Positions 25,454 through 34,135 of a stretch of DNA of 45,949 nt are shown piece by piece (the stretch's first letter is position 1; the number at the start of each line of letters is the position of its first letter). Made by a program: the position numbers and the translations under genes. The notes beneath the pieces are model-generated. The model ran no database searches, was not told where the DNA came from, and saw nothing but the letters and a program-made list of their open reading frames with translations. The stretch lies in NCBI RefSeq assembly GCF_002272245.1, contig NZ_NPDD01000078.1, forward strand, positions 1 to 45,949. The letters run 5' to 3'. The stretch is from Bacillus sp. 7884-1. GTDB lineage: Bacteria > Bacillota > Bacilli > Bacillales > Cytobacillaceae.

Positions 25454-26767
25454 CTAAATTTCCTGTATTCTTTTTTTAGTTATTGCTTTATACAGAAAGA
25501 TAATTAAACAAATAAATGTTGATACCGCAAAACTAAGCCAAATAGATTTCAAGTCATTACTTACTTGTTGAAATATTAAGCCAGAAAGAGCCCCAATGAA
25601 AGATGAAAAGGGGATGATGAAAGGTTGTACGTTTTTGCTTAGAATAATATAAAGCATCGGGCTGATTATCGCAGCATAAATATTCCCGAAGAAAAATAAC
25701 AATGTTAGCGGGCTTGGCGTAAGAATACTGACGGCTGCTAGTAATAATACGCATATTGTCCCAGAAAAAATATAGCTATATTTCCATTGTTCAGATTCTG
25801 TAAGTGGACGAATCAATTCCATTACATTTCTTACAAAAAGGCTTGTTGTTGCGTGTAATTCTGAACTGATTGCTGATGCAATTGCACTAAAACAAAATAG
25901 GGCAAACAAGACAATAAGTACGGTCGATTGAATTTTGTCGACTAGCTCCCAAAATAACGTATAAACATTTTCAAAGCTTCTTCCAAAGATAGATATCAAC
26001 AATAGGGAAGATAGAGCAAGAGGGATGGTTGCCCATATCAAGCCTGTTAAGGTAAAGGTAATGCGTACCTTATCCTTTTGAAGGATAAATAATCTTTGCC
26101 AGGTGGCCCGGTCAACTAAAATTTGACCAAAAAAAACAAAGAACGCTGTGACAATAAACCAAATGGCATCCTCGTTTTTTATATACAATAAATAGGGATG
26201 AAATAGCTTAATGCCGTCATAGATGGGATAAATCCCTTGCTGAATGAAAAAGAAAACAGGAATAATGATGACAGCTGCAAAAATTACGGTGACATTTACA
26301 CCTGCAAGTTGATGAAGGTGCTGCATCCCGCCGACTCCTCCAATAAAATAGCAAATGGTTAAAAAGAAAAATATACCGATAAAGTCAGGAAATGGAAAAA
26401 TGGTATAGATGAGAATTCCAGCTCCCATCGCCTGAATAAATATAGAATAAAAGCTTGTTAAAAATAATATCGAAATCATATACCAATATCCACTTGGCGT
26501 TAATTTTTGTCTTAAAACATCCCCTATGGTTTTTTGGTCAGAGTACTCATCATGAACTTTTTTTGCCAAAAAACCAAATAAGATAAAGCATAGGGCCCCT
26601 ACAAGAGAATAGCCAAATCCGCCGACTAGACCGTATTTTATCAATGTCTCCGGTGAGGAAAGGATTGTATTTCCAGTCACCCATCGTGCCAATAAACTAA
26701 CAACACCAAAGCTGACCCCAAGTTTAATGGCACCGCTTATATAAGTTTGATAGTTACTTCTTTTCAA
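25454..26767 (-). CDS. Sodium:solute symporter (SSS)-like membrane protein
   Basis: A 437-residue protein with about 12 to 13 membrane helices. The GGVGGMQHLHQLAGVNV and DRATWQRLF stretches resemble the sodium:solute symporter family (DUR3/PutP relatives), though it is shorter and divergent. It starts with TTG at 26767, overlapping the response regulator stop by 4 bp (TTGA), so it is translationally coupled to a two-component system. It may be a transporter, a transporter-shaped sensor for the kinase, or both; the domain fusion of SSS and kinase in CbrA-type proteins makes a sensory role plausible. GGGAGAC lies 6 bp upstream. Confidence 0.7.
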   Translation of the reverse strand: MKRSNYQTYISGAIKLGVSFGVVSLLARWVTGNTILSSPETLIKYGLVGGFGYSLVGALCFILFGFLAKKVHDEYSDQKTIGDVLRQKLTPSGYWYMISILFLTSFYSIFIQAMGAGILIYTIFPFPDFIGIFFFLTICYFIGGVGGMQHLHQLAGVNVTVIFAAVIIIPVFFFIQQGIYPIYDGIKLFHPYLLYIKNEDAIWFIVTAFFVFFGQILVDRATWQRLFILQKDKVRITFTLTGLIWATIPLALSSLLLISIFGRSFENVYTLFWELVDKIQSTVLIVLFALFCFSAIASAISSELHATTSLFVRNVMELIRPLTESEQWKYSYIFSGTICVLLLAAVSILTPSPLTLLFFFGNIYAAIISPMLYIILSKNVQPFIIPFSSFIGALSGLIFQQVSNDLKSIWLSFAVSTFICLIIFLYKAITKKRIQEI

Positions 26768-27456
26768 TGGAATGTCTCCCTTAAGCGATAGTCCCTTGGT
26801 GACTGTCCTGTCATTTTGCGGAAGATTTGGCTAAAATAATGCTGGCTGTTAAATCCACATCTTTCTGAAACGGTACTGATACTCAAATCGGGAAATTCGA
26901 TAAGCATTTTTTGAGCTTGCTTTAACCGATATTCGTTTAAATATTCAGAAAAACCAATCCCAACTTCTTCTTGAAATTTCCTGCTAAAATAAGCAGGGTT
27001 AATATGAATTTTCGAAGCTAAATAATTTAGCGATAATTTATCACTATACTCCTGGTGAATAATTTTTAACGCATTTACAATTTGCTCGGAGTACCTTCCC
27101 AATCGTTCATACTTGCTTAACACTGCCATTAATTCATCTTCAATGATTGGTTTTGTTATGTAATCAACAACACCAAGCCTAATCGAAGTCTGAGCATATT
27201 CAAAATTTTGAAAAGCAGTAACCATAATAATGTCCATGGAATAAGAGCTTGTTAACTCTTTTGCCAATTCTAAACCTGATTTCCCTGGAATCTGGATATC
27301 AAGGAAAGCAAGAAAAATGTCATGCTGCTTTACAATTTGGAGCGCTTTGGAAGCATCTTGAGCTTTGAAAAATTTCCAAGTTGGAAATTTTTTAAGTATT
27401 AGATATTCAAGCTGCTCTAGTTCAAGCGGCTCATCATCCACTAGCAGGATATTCAT
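26764..27456 (-). CDS. Response regulator, receiver plus AraC-type DNA-binding domain (paralogue 2)
   Basis: A 230-residue YesN-like regulator, a close paralogue of 15180-15881. The receiver shows LLVDDEPLE, LAFLDIQIPGKSG and DYITKPI, then the two AraC-type helix-turn-helices with INPAYFSRKF and FNSQHYFSQIFRKMTGQSP. It is 17 bp after the kinase stop and so is its likely partner. ATG at 27456 is chosen because AGGTAGGTG is 9 bp upstream; an in-frame GTG 12 bp earlier overlaps that site. Candidate targets are the GTAAATAT repeat promoters. Confidence 0.93.
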   Translation of the reverse strand: MNILLVDDEPLELEQLEYLILKKFPTWKFFKAQDASKALQIVKQHDIFLAFLDIQIPGKSGLELAKELTSSYSMDIIMVTAFQNFEYAQTSIRLGVVDYITKPIIEDELMAVLSKYERLGRYSEQIVNALKIIHQEYSDKLSLNYLASKIHINPAYFSRKFQEEVGIGFSEYLNEYRLKQAQKMLIEFPDLSISTVSERCGFNSQHYFSQIFRKMTGQSPRDYRLRETFH

Positions 27457-27473
27457 ATAAATGTGCACCTACC

Positions 27474-28223
27474 TTAAATCTCTGACTTAAGTACAAACGG
27501 GAATATAGCTAAAACGCTTGACCCCTCGTCTGAATTGATTAATTGTACCGACGTTTGGCCAGTAGGAAATAAAAGATCCAGCCTTTTTGTAATGTTCTCT
27601 AAACCTAGTCCACTTACATGAGGCAGTTCTTCACGACTGTCAGGGGAGCTGTTCCATACTGTAATGTGGACTGCCTTTCCCTTTTTTTTAATCGTTGTTT
27701 TTAAGAAGGCTTCGCCAATATATTTTTCAAAAGAATGTTTGAATGCATTTTCGATAAAGGTTTGTATTAAAAAAGGTATCGTAATGGCTTCATATACATC
27801 TGGGTCGATTGAAATTTCATAATGCAGCCTGTCCCTGAATCGGATTTTTTGTATTTCCAAATAATAATTTACATAGGTTAACTCCTCATCAACCGTTATG
27901 AAGGTGTTATTTGTTTGATACTTAAATTTAAGCAGCTTGGACAGTGTTTCAATCGATTGGATTAATTCTGTTTTTCGATCGAGCCTTGCTAAACTTAAGA
28001 TTGAATTTAACGTATTAAAAAAGAAATGCGGCTGTATTTCTTGATTTAATTGATTATAAAGTGCGGTTTGCAGTTCTCTTTCTAAGGCAATTTCTCTTTT
28101 TTGATTTTCTAGCAGGTCAATTCGTTTTTCAAAGATAAATAAAAATAGTAATGTAAAAGCCCCTAGCAAAGGTGCAAGGGAAGCAATCATGATATAAAGG
28201 GAGAAAGTTTCAACAGTTAACAT
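27474..28223 (-). CDS. Sensor histidine kinase, LytS/YesM type
   Basis: A 249-residue kinase with one N-terminal membrane helix (about residues 8-30) and a short coiled linker. The His_kinase domain has the phospho-His in NQEIQPHFFFNTLNSIL, and the ATPase domain has N-box IENAFKHS and G-box GLGLENITKRL. There is essentially no extracellular sensor domain, so the signal probably comes from a membrane partner; the SSS-like protein encoded two genes downstream is the obvious candidate. It is the first gene of the sensor-transporter unit, beyond a terminator-like hairpin that separates it from the ABC operon. AGGAG is 11 bp before the ATG. Confidence 0.92.
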   Translation of the reverse strand: MLTVETFSLYIMIASLAPLLGAFTLLFLFIFEKRIDLLENQKREIALERELQTALYNQLNQEIQPHFFFNTLNSILSLARLDRKTELIQSIETLSKLLKFKYQTNNTFITVDEELTYVNYYLEIQKIRFRDRLHYEISIDPDVYEAITIPFLIQTFIENAFKHSFEKYIGEAFLKTTIKKKGKAVHITVWNSSPDSREELPHVSGLGLENITKRLDLLFPTGQTSVQLINSDEGSSVLAIFPFVLKSEI

Positions 28224-28249
28224 GGTCTGGGATTCTCCTAGAGATGTAG

Positions 28250-28280
28250 AAAAAAGGGGGCTGTTTATGCTCCCTTTTTT
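28250..28280 (-). terminator. Terminator between ABC operon and kinase operon
   Basis: AAAAAGGGAGC pairs with GCCCCCTTTTT with one mismatch and a 7-nt loop. In minus-strand sense it ends in a T-run. No clear promoter lies between it and the kinase gene, so partial read-through from the ABC operon may express the kinase. Confidence 0.75.
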
Positions 28281-28325
28281 AATATAATATTCTATAGTAT
28301 TTTCAGTTCTTTTGAAAATATTTTC

Positions 28326-29321
28326 TTACATCATTTCTTCTGCATAATGGCAGCTTACAAAATGATTCGTTCCTAATTCCCTTATGACTGGCTCTTCCAC
28401 CTTGCATTTTTCAGTAGCAAAAGGACAGCGAGTATGAAAACGGCAGCCACTTGGCGGATTAATAGGGGAGGGGACATCTCCTTTTAAGAGTATACGCTCC
28501 CGTTTTATAACCGGGTCTGGGACAGGAATCGATGATAATAGTGCCTTCGTATATGGATGAAGAGGTGAATCAAATAAATCCTTTTTATCTGCAATCTCAA
28601 CGACTTTCCCAAGGTACATAACCATGACCCGATCAGAAATATGTCTGACTACACTCAAGTCGTGGGAGATAAATAAAAAGGTAAGTCCAAATTGCTTTTG
28701 CAGTTTCTTTAGTAGATTTAAGACTTGTGCTTGAACAGATACATCCAAGGCCGATACAGCTTCATCGCATATTATTAGTTTAGGATTAACTGCAAGGGCT
28801 CTGGCAATCCCAATTCGTTGACGCTGACCGCCGCTAAATTCGTGAGGATAGCGGTCAAGTGCCTCTTGAGGAAGCCCGACATAGCCAAGAAGTTCAAGCA
28901 TTCGGTCCATTCTTTTTGACTTTTCCACTACATCCTGGATGGACATGGCTTCATTTAAAATTTGCTTAACGGTTTGCCTCGGGTTAAGAGAAGCAAAAGG
29001 ATCCTGAAATATTACTTGTAAATCCCCTCGAAGCTTTCTCATTTCTTTCTTATTTAATCCTAAAATGTCTGTCCCTGAATAATAAACCTTTCCATCTGTA
29101 GGTTCATCAAGTCTTAAAATCGCACGGCCTGTTGTGGATTTTCCACAGCCAGATTCACCTACAATACTTAAAGTCTCTCCTTCGTATAGCTTGAAGGAGA
29201 TGTCGTCTACTGCTTTTACATAGGCTTTAGGCTTAAAAAGAGAGTCTGTTTTAACAGGGAAATATTGCTTTAAATGGTCTACTTGTAATAATACTTTCTT
29301 GTCTGCTACAGCCTGCATCAT
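28326..29321 (-). CDS. Dpp/Opp-type ABC transporter ATPase 2 (DppF/OppF-like)
   Basis: A 331-residue ATPase with Walker [11 protein letters not shown]-loop [10 protein letters not shown], signature FSGGQRQR, Walker [14 protein letters not shown] and switch His in ISHDLS. The oligopeptide-type C-terminal extension with [10 protein letters not shown] and further cysteines can bind an Fe-S cluster in this family. It energises uptake with ATPase 1. ATG at 29321 is chosen because GAGGAGG lies 7 bp upstream and its start overlaps the previous stop as ATGA. Last gene of the ABC operon, before the terminator at 28250. Confidence 0.95.
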   Translation of the reverse strand: MMQAVADKKVLLQVDHLKQYFPVKTDSLFKPKAYVKAVDDISFKLYEGETLSIVGESGCGKSTTGRAILRLDEPTDGKVYYSGTDILGLNKKEMRKLRGDLQVIFQDPFASLNPRQTVKQILNEAMSIQDVVEKSKRMDRMLELLGYVGLPQEALDRYPHEFSGGQRQRIGIARALAVNPKLIICDEAVSALDVSVQAQVLNLLKKLQKQFGLTFLFISHDLSVVRHISDRVMVMYLGKVVEIADKKDLFDSPLHPYTKALLSSIPVPDPVIKRERILLKGDVPSPINPPSGCRFHTRCPFATEKCKVEEPVIRELGTNHFVSCHYAEEMM

Positions 29322-30340
29322 TTTACAGCCTCCTCTTTTGCAACTTTTTCTGTCCATTGATCAGTATACATCCAGCAGCGAACCTTTACACCATCATTTT
29401 GTTCAATGAGCTCTGGCTGCTGCTCGTGACATATCGGTTGCTGAAGAGGACATCTTGAAGCAAATCGGCAGCCAGAGGGCATATTGTAAGGACTTGGAAC
29501 ACTGCCTTCAATTGTTTGTAATTCTTCCTGGTCCTCATGAATTTTTGGCAGTGAGTCTAGTAAACCTTGTGTGTAAGGGTGTCTTGGATTTGCAAAAATT
29601 TTCTCGGTTGGTGCATGTTCGATAATATTACCTGCATACATGACAGCTACTGTATCACAAGTTTCCGCCACTACGCCTAAATCATGGGTAATCATAATGA
29701 CGCCCATACCAAGCTTATTTTGCAAGTCTTTAATCAACTCTAGGATCTGAGCTTGAATGGTTACATCCAATGCTGTTGTTGGTTCGTCTGCAATTAATAC
29801 CTCAGGCGTACATGCAAGTGCCATAGCAATCATGACACGCTGACGCATTCCGCCGCTTAATTGGAAAGGCTCTTGTTTTGCCCTTTTTTCCGGGGAAGGG
29901 ATACCAACAAGCTTTAACATTTCGACTGCCTTTTCCCATGCAGCTTTACGACCCATTTTTTGATGCAATCGTAACGCTTCTGCAATTTGTTCACCAACCG
30001 GTAAAACTGGATTCAATGATGTCATCGGTTCTTGAAAAATCATCGAGATTTCATTTCCACGTACTTTTCTCATTTCATCTTCAGACATTGTCACTAAATC
30101 TTTTCCTTTATAAAGAACCTGTCCGCCAGCTATTTTACCAGGAGGGGAGGGGATTAAACGCAGAATGGAAAGAGATGTTATACTTTTTCCACATCCTGAT
30201 TCACCGACAATTCCTAAGGTTTCCCCTTTATGCAAAGTAAAATCTATGCCATCAACCGCCTTACTTACGCCGCGCTTTGTAAAGAAATGTGTTTTTAATC
30301 CTTTTACTTCTAATATAGGTTTTTTATATTCAGCCACCAT
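29318..30340 (-). CDS. Dpp/Opp-type ABC transporter ATPase 1 (DppD/OppD-like)
   Basis: A 340-residue ATPase with [39 protein letters not shown] and ITHDLG in order. It has a C-terminal oligopeptide-type extension containing [14 protein letters not shown]. It pairs with the adjacent OppF-like ATPase. ATG at 30340 has AGGTGG 5 bp ahead; an in-frame GTG three codons upstream lies inside that site. It follows the permease gene by 17 bp. No binding protein gene is in this operon; three separately regulated ones lie elsewhere in the island. Confidence 0.95.
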   Translation of the reverse strand: MVAEYKKPILEVKGLKTHFFTKRGVSKAVDGIDFTLHKGETLGIVGESGCGKSITSLSILRLIPSPPGKIAGGQVLYKGKDLVTMSEDEMRKVRGNEISMIFQEPMTSLNPVLPVGEQIAEALRLHQKMGRKAAWEKAVEMLKLVGIPSPEKRAKQEPFQLSGGMRQRVMIAMALACTPEVLIADEPTTALDVTIQAQILELIKDLQNKLGMGVIMITHDLGVVAETCDTVAVMYAGNIIEHAPTEKIFANPRHPYTQGLLDSLPKIHEDQEELQTIEGSVPSPYNMPSGCRFASRCPLQQPICHEQQPELIEQNDGVKVRCWMYTDQWTEKVAKEEAVK

Positions 30341-30357
30341 ATTCACCACCTGTTAAT

Positions 30358-31278
30358 TTAATTTAATTCAATTCGTTTATTAAAGAATCGGTAAAGGACA
30401 TCGACAAGCAAATTCACTACGACGAAAACGAGAGAGGCAACTAATACCCCGCCTTGAACCATTGGTAGATCCCGCATTCGAATCGAGTCAACAATCATTC
30501 TTCCTAGTCCATTAATAGCGAAGATTGATTCAACAAGAACCGTTCCGCCTAGCAAAGCGCCAAATTGTAATCCAACTACTGTAATGACTGGAATTAACGC
30601 ATTCCGTAACCCGTGCTTATAGATAATCACACTTTCACGTACTCCTTTGGCACGAGCTGTACGGATATAATCCTGGCCAATAACTTCAAGCATACTTGAT
30701 CTCGTCATTCGCGCTACAATGGCCGCTCCACCCGCACCTAATGTCAGAGCAGGCAGAATAACATGAAGGATGCTGTCCCAACCGGCAACAGGGAGGATTT
30801 GCAGTTTTACTGAGAAGAAATACATTAACATTAATCCAAACCAAAAGCTTGGTAATGAAATACCTAGTAGAGCTACGATCATAACCGTTGTATCTTTTAG
30901 GGAATAGGGCTTAATCGCTGAAATAATACCAGCAGCCATTCCTAAAACGATTGTTATTAGAATACTAAAAAAAGCAAGCTCAATTGTAATCGGTAATCTG
31001 ACTAATATTTCATCAAGGACAGGCTGGCTATTTTTAAGTGAAACCCCGAAATCTCCCCGAAAGACGTTTATCAAATAATCAAAATATTGTACGAAAAGCG
31101 GTCTGTTTAATCCTAGTTGCTCCCGTAAGTCTTCAATCGTTTCTTTTGAAGCACCTTCACCAGCCAGCAAAACGGCTGGGTCCCCCGGTACAAGCTGCAT
31201 AATAAAGAACACCACAAATGTTACCCCTATAACTACCGGGATGGTTTGCATTAAACGGCGTAATATAAACATCAACAT
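30358..31278 (-). CDS. Dpp-type ABC permease subunit (DppB-like)
   Basis: A 306-residue integral membrane protein with six helices. The N-terminal FILRRLMQTIPVVIGVTFVVF, MQLVPGDPA and the EAA loop region RMTRSSMLEVIGQDYIRTARAKG are diagnostic of the DppB/OppB permease class. ATG at 31278 is preferred because AAGGAGG (31288-31294) is 9 bp upstream; an in-frame TTG at 31287 abuts that site. The ribosome site overlaps the end of the preceding permease gene, so the two are coupled. It forms the pore with the DppC-like subunit. Confidence 0.95.
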   Translation of the reverse strand: MLMFILRRLMQTIPVVIGVTFVVFFIMQLVPGDPAVLLAGEGASKETIEDLREQLGLNRPLFVQYFDYLINVFRGDFGVSLKNSQPVLDEILVRLPITIELAFFSILITIVLGMAAGIISAIKPYSLKDTTVMIVALLGISLPSFWFGLMLMYFFSVKLQILPVAGWDSILHVILPALTLGAGGAAIVARMTRSSMLEVIGQDYIRTARAKGVRESVIIYKHGLRNALIPVITVVGLQFGALLGGTVLVESIFAINGLGRMIVDSIRMRDLPMVQGGVLVASLVFVVVNLLVDVLYRFFNKRIELN

Positions 31279-31293
31279 GTTGATCAACCTCCT

Positions 31294-32196
31294 TTATTTT
31301 TTCATTCTCGGATCGAATGCATCACGTAATCCATCACCAAAAATATTAAAACCTAATACTAATATGGAAATGGCCAACCCTGGAAAAATGGCGATATAAG
31401 GTGCAGAGAATAGGAAATCTCTGCCGCTGCTTAACATCGTTCCCCACTCTGGAGATGGTGGCTGCGCACCAAGACCAAGGAATGATAAACCTGCTGCTGA
31501 AAGAATGACTGTAGCTAGTCTTAGTGTTCCTTGTACAATAATAGGTGAAAGAATATTCGGTAAAATATGTTTAAAAATAATCGTTAAATCATTCGCTCCT
31601 AGTGAGCGGATGGCGTCAATATACTCGAGTCGTTTCACTTCTAAGGTCGAGCCGCGGACAATCCGGGCAAATAATGGAACAGAGTAGGCGCCAACGGCTA
31701 TCGTTACATTGATTAGACCTGGGCCAAGTGCACTAATAATGGCTAAAGCAAGTAAGATTCCAGGGAATGCTAAGAGAATATCCATGATCCTCATGATGGT
31801 GGAATCGATCCATTTTCCATAATAACCTGCGATAAGTCCAAAAATAATTCCAAAAAAGGCACCAAAGATTACGGCAGTAATTCCAATTCCCATCGAAAGC
31901 CTGGAACCATATAGGATTCTGCTTAAAATATCTCTTCCTTTATCATCTGTACCCATCCAGTGATCTGCTGAGGGAGGTATTAATTTATTTTCTAATTTAA
32001 TTTCGTATGGATCATAGGGAGCGAGTAATGGTGCGAAGAGTGCAACAAAAATATAGAAAAGAATGATGATTGCACCGACCATTGCCGCTTTATTCATTGT
32101 TAAAATAGATAAGAAATCTTTTATTTTAGATTCTTTAGGGTGATTCATTGTTTGTGTAATGATAACTGGTTGTTCTGTTTTTGCTTCTAGTGTCAT
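31294..32196 (-). CDS. Dpp-type ABC permease subunit (DppC-like)
   Basis: A 300-residue integral membrane protein with an N-terminal cytosolic tail, then the OppC_N segment (LLAPYDPYE...HWMGTDDKGRDILSRILYGSR), six helices and EAA-loop VRGSTLEVKRLEYIDAIRSLG. It pairs with the DppB-like subunit. First gene of the ABC operon; AAGGAGGG is 6 bp before the ATG. It is divergent from binding protein 3, sharing a 292-bp region with the GTAAATAT repeats. Order C-B-D-F differs from the usual B-C-D-F. Confidence 0.94.
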   Translation of the reverse strand: MTLEAKTEQPVIITQTMNHPKESKIKDFLSILTMNKAAMVGAIIILFYIFVALFAPLLAPYDPYEIKLENKLIPPSADHWMGTDDKGRDILSRILYGSRLSMGIGITAVIFGAFFGIIFGLIAGYYGKWIDSTIMRIMDILLAFPGILLALAIISALGPGLINVTIAVGAYSVPLFARIVRGSTLEVKRLEYIDAIRSLGANDLTIIFKHILPNILSPIIVQGTLRLATVILSAAGLSFLGLGAQPPSPEWGTMLSSGRDFLFSAPYIAIFPGLAISILVLGFNIFGDGLRDAFDPRMKK

Positions 32197-32316
32197 GTAA
32201 AACCCTCCTTAATTTTTATTTGAAAGAATGAAGTCGTTTCTAGCTGCCATATCCTCCTTTCAGATACTGTTATTTTTTTTGGGATTATGTACAAAATTAT
32301 CAAAATTTATAGGAAA

Positions 32317-32401
32317 GTAAATATTTTTTAAATTGTTTGTCAAAATACTTAAAATTTTAGTAAATATTCTGTAAATATTCCAGTTCATCATCTTCTATAA
32401 T
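32317..32401 (+). promoter_or_regulatory. RR-type activated promoter 4 (binding protein 3)
   Basis: GTAAATAT at 32317, a weaker GTCAAAAT at 32339, GTAAATAT at 32360 and another at 32371. The 32339 and 32360 copies are 21 bp apart, and the latter begins exactly 36 bp before TATAAT (32396-32401). The extra copies on the left side may help fire the divergent ABC operon. Confidence 0.75.
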
Positions 32402-32488
32402 TCAGATAAGGATTTCGAAGGAGGTATGAAAATTACTTTTCCTTTTAAATTCAGAATGTAAATAAACAACAACAAAGGAGAGACGAAA

Positions 32489-34066
32489 ATGGAGAGAAAA
32501 AAACGATCCATAAAAAAGGGCTTACTATTAGTTTTAATTGGTTTAATACTAATGGTGGCTCAAGCTTGTTCGACAAAATCAAATTCTTCTAACGAAGAAG
32601 CAAGTAAAACAGAGGGGACGAAACAAGGCGGTACATTAAATGTTGTTCGACTTTCTGATGCAACCAAGTTAGATCCACATTTTATTACGGATATCCCATC
32701 AGCAAATGTAGTTTATCAAAAAGTCTATCAAGGACTTGTAGTACCAGATAAAGATTTTAAAATTCAACCGCTTCTTGCAAAAGAGTGGACAGTAGTAAAT
32801 GATACAACGTGGGAATTTAAATTAAGAGATGATGTAACATTCCATGATGGAGCACCTTTTAATGCTGAGGCCGTCAAAGCAACATTTGATCGTTTATTAG
32901 ATCCTAATACAGGATCGCCGCAGCGTGAGAAATTCTCGATGATTACAGAAGTGAAAGTGGTAGATGAGTATACGGTTCAATTATCGCTTGCCTACCCATA
33001 TGCACCCCTATTATCCATTTTGGCAAGTCAGGAAGGAAGCATCCTAAGTCCAAAAGCTTTAGCTGAAAATCCTGAAAATTTAGCGCAGCATCCAGTTGGC
33101 ACAGGTCCATTTGTATTTGAAGCTTGGAAGAGCGGTCAGGAAATTTCATTAAAGAAAAATGAAAATTACTGGGGCAAAAAGCCAAATATTGATGGTGTTG
33201 TATTTAAGGTAGTTCCAGAGGATGCTACCCGTCTTGCGATGATTGAAACGGGTGAAGCACACATAAATGACCAAGTTCCTGTTACTGAAATTGAACGAAT
33301 TGAAGCATCTGAAACAATGGGTCTGTATCGTACAGAGGGACTAGCTGTAGAATATGTTGGTTTTAACACAAAGAAAAAACCGTTTGATGATGTAAAAGTA
33401 CGTAAAGCAATCAGCCATGCAATTGAAAGAGAAGCAATTATTAAAGGTGTTTACAATAACGTTGGAACTTTGGCAAACGTAGCAATGAGTCCGAAGGTTT
33501 ATGGACATAGTAAAGAAGTTAAGCCATACAACTATGATTTAAATGAAGCTAAGAAATTGTTAAAAGAAGCAGGTTATGAAAATGGCCTTGAGCTTACATT
33601 GTTAACTAGCGATCGAAAAGAACGTATTAATATGGCTGAAGTTATTCAATCTCAATTAAAAGGTATCGGCATAAATGTAAAAATTCAAGTAATGGAATAT
33701 GGTGCATATATAGAAATGGCCAATAATGGTGAGCATGATTTATTTATCGGCGGCTGGGGTAATGCAACAGGTGACGGAGACTACAATCAGTATAATTTAT
33801 TCCACTCTGCATCACAGGGTCCTGCAGGAAACCATTTCTACTATAGTAATCCAGTGGTAGACCAAAAGATTGAAGCAGCACGTAAAGAAACAGCTGAAGC
33901 AAAACGTTTAAAGCTTTACGAAGAAGTAATGCAAATGGAAATTGACGAAGCAGTTTATATTCCAATCCGTAACTACGAGCACATGGCTGCTCATAGTAAA
34001 AACGTAAGTGGTTTTTGGCTAAATGCTGCAAACTATCTAATGATTGATGATGTAGTTATTAAGTAA
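32489..34066 (+). CDS. ABC solute-binding lipoprotein, family 5 (binding protein 3)
   Basis: A 525-residue family-5 binding protein. The signal peptide ends in a slightly atypical lipobox AQAC (Cys27). The body is collinear with binding proteins 1 and 2 but clearly more divergent (for example, DQVPVTE replaces AEPLSVP, and WGNATGDGDYNQYN is kept). A distinct ligand is likely. AAAGGAGAG precedes the ATG. Divergent from the Dpp-type permease operon, it is the one most likely to be that operon's native partner. It is followed by a hairpin and two cytosine-deaminase-like amidohydrolases. Confidence 0.92.
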   Translation: MERKKRSIKKGLLLVLIGLILMVAQACSTKSNSSNEEASKTEGTKQGGTLNVVRLSDATKLDPHFITDIPSANVVYQKVYQGLVVPDKDFKIQPLLAKEWTVVNDTTWEFKLRDDVTFHDGAPFNAEAVKATFDRLLDPNTGSPQREKFSMITEVKVVDEYTVQLSLAYPYAPLLSILASQEGSILSPKALAENPENLAQHPVGTGPFVFEAWKSGQEISLKKNENYWGKKPNIDGVVFKVVPEDATRLAMIETGEAHINDQVPVTEIERIEASETMGLYRTEGLAVEYVGFNTKKKPFDDVKVRKAISHAIEREAIIKGVYNNVGTLANVAMSPKVYGHSKEVKPYNYDLNEAKKLLKEAGYENGLELTLLTSDRKERINMAEVIQSQLKGIGINVKIQVMEYGAYIEMANNGEHDLFIGGWGNATGDGDYNQYNLFHSASQGPAGNHFYYSNPVVDQKIEAARKETAEAKRLKLYEEVMQMEIDEAVYIPIRNYEHMAAHSKNVSGFWLNAANYLMIDDVVIK

Positions 34067-34075
34067 AGGAATCAA

Positions 34076-34110
34076 AGGGAAAAGTACTTTTGAAAAAAAG
34101 TACTTTTCCT
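34076..34110 (+). terminator. Hairpin between binding protein 3 and amidohydrolases
   Basis: AGGGAAAAGTACTT pairs with AAGTACTTTTCCT across a short A-rich loop, inside the operon. It mirrors the hairpin after binding protein 1. Confidence 0.65.
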
Positions 34111-34135
34111 AATTTTCATAATAGGAGGAATAGGA

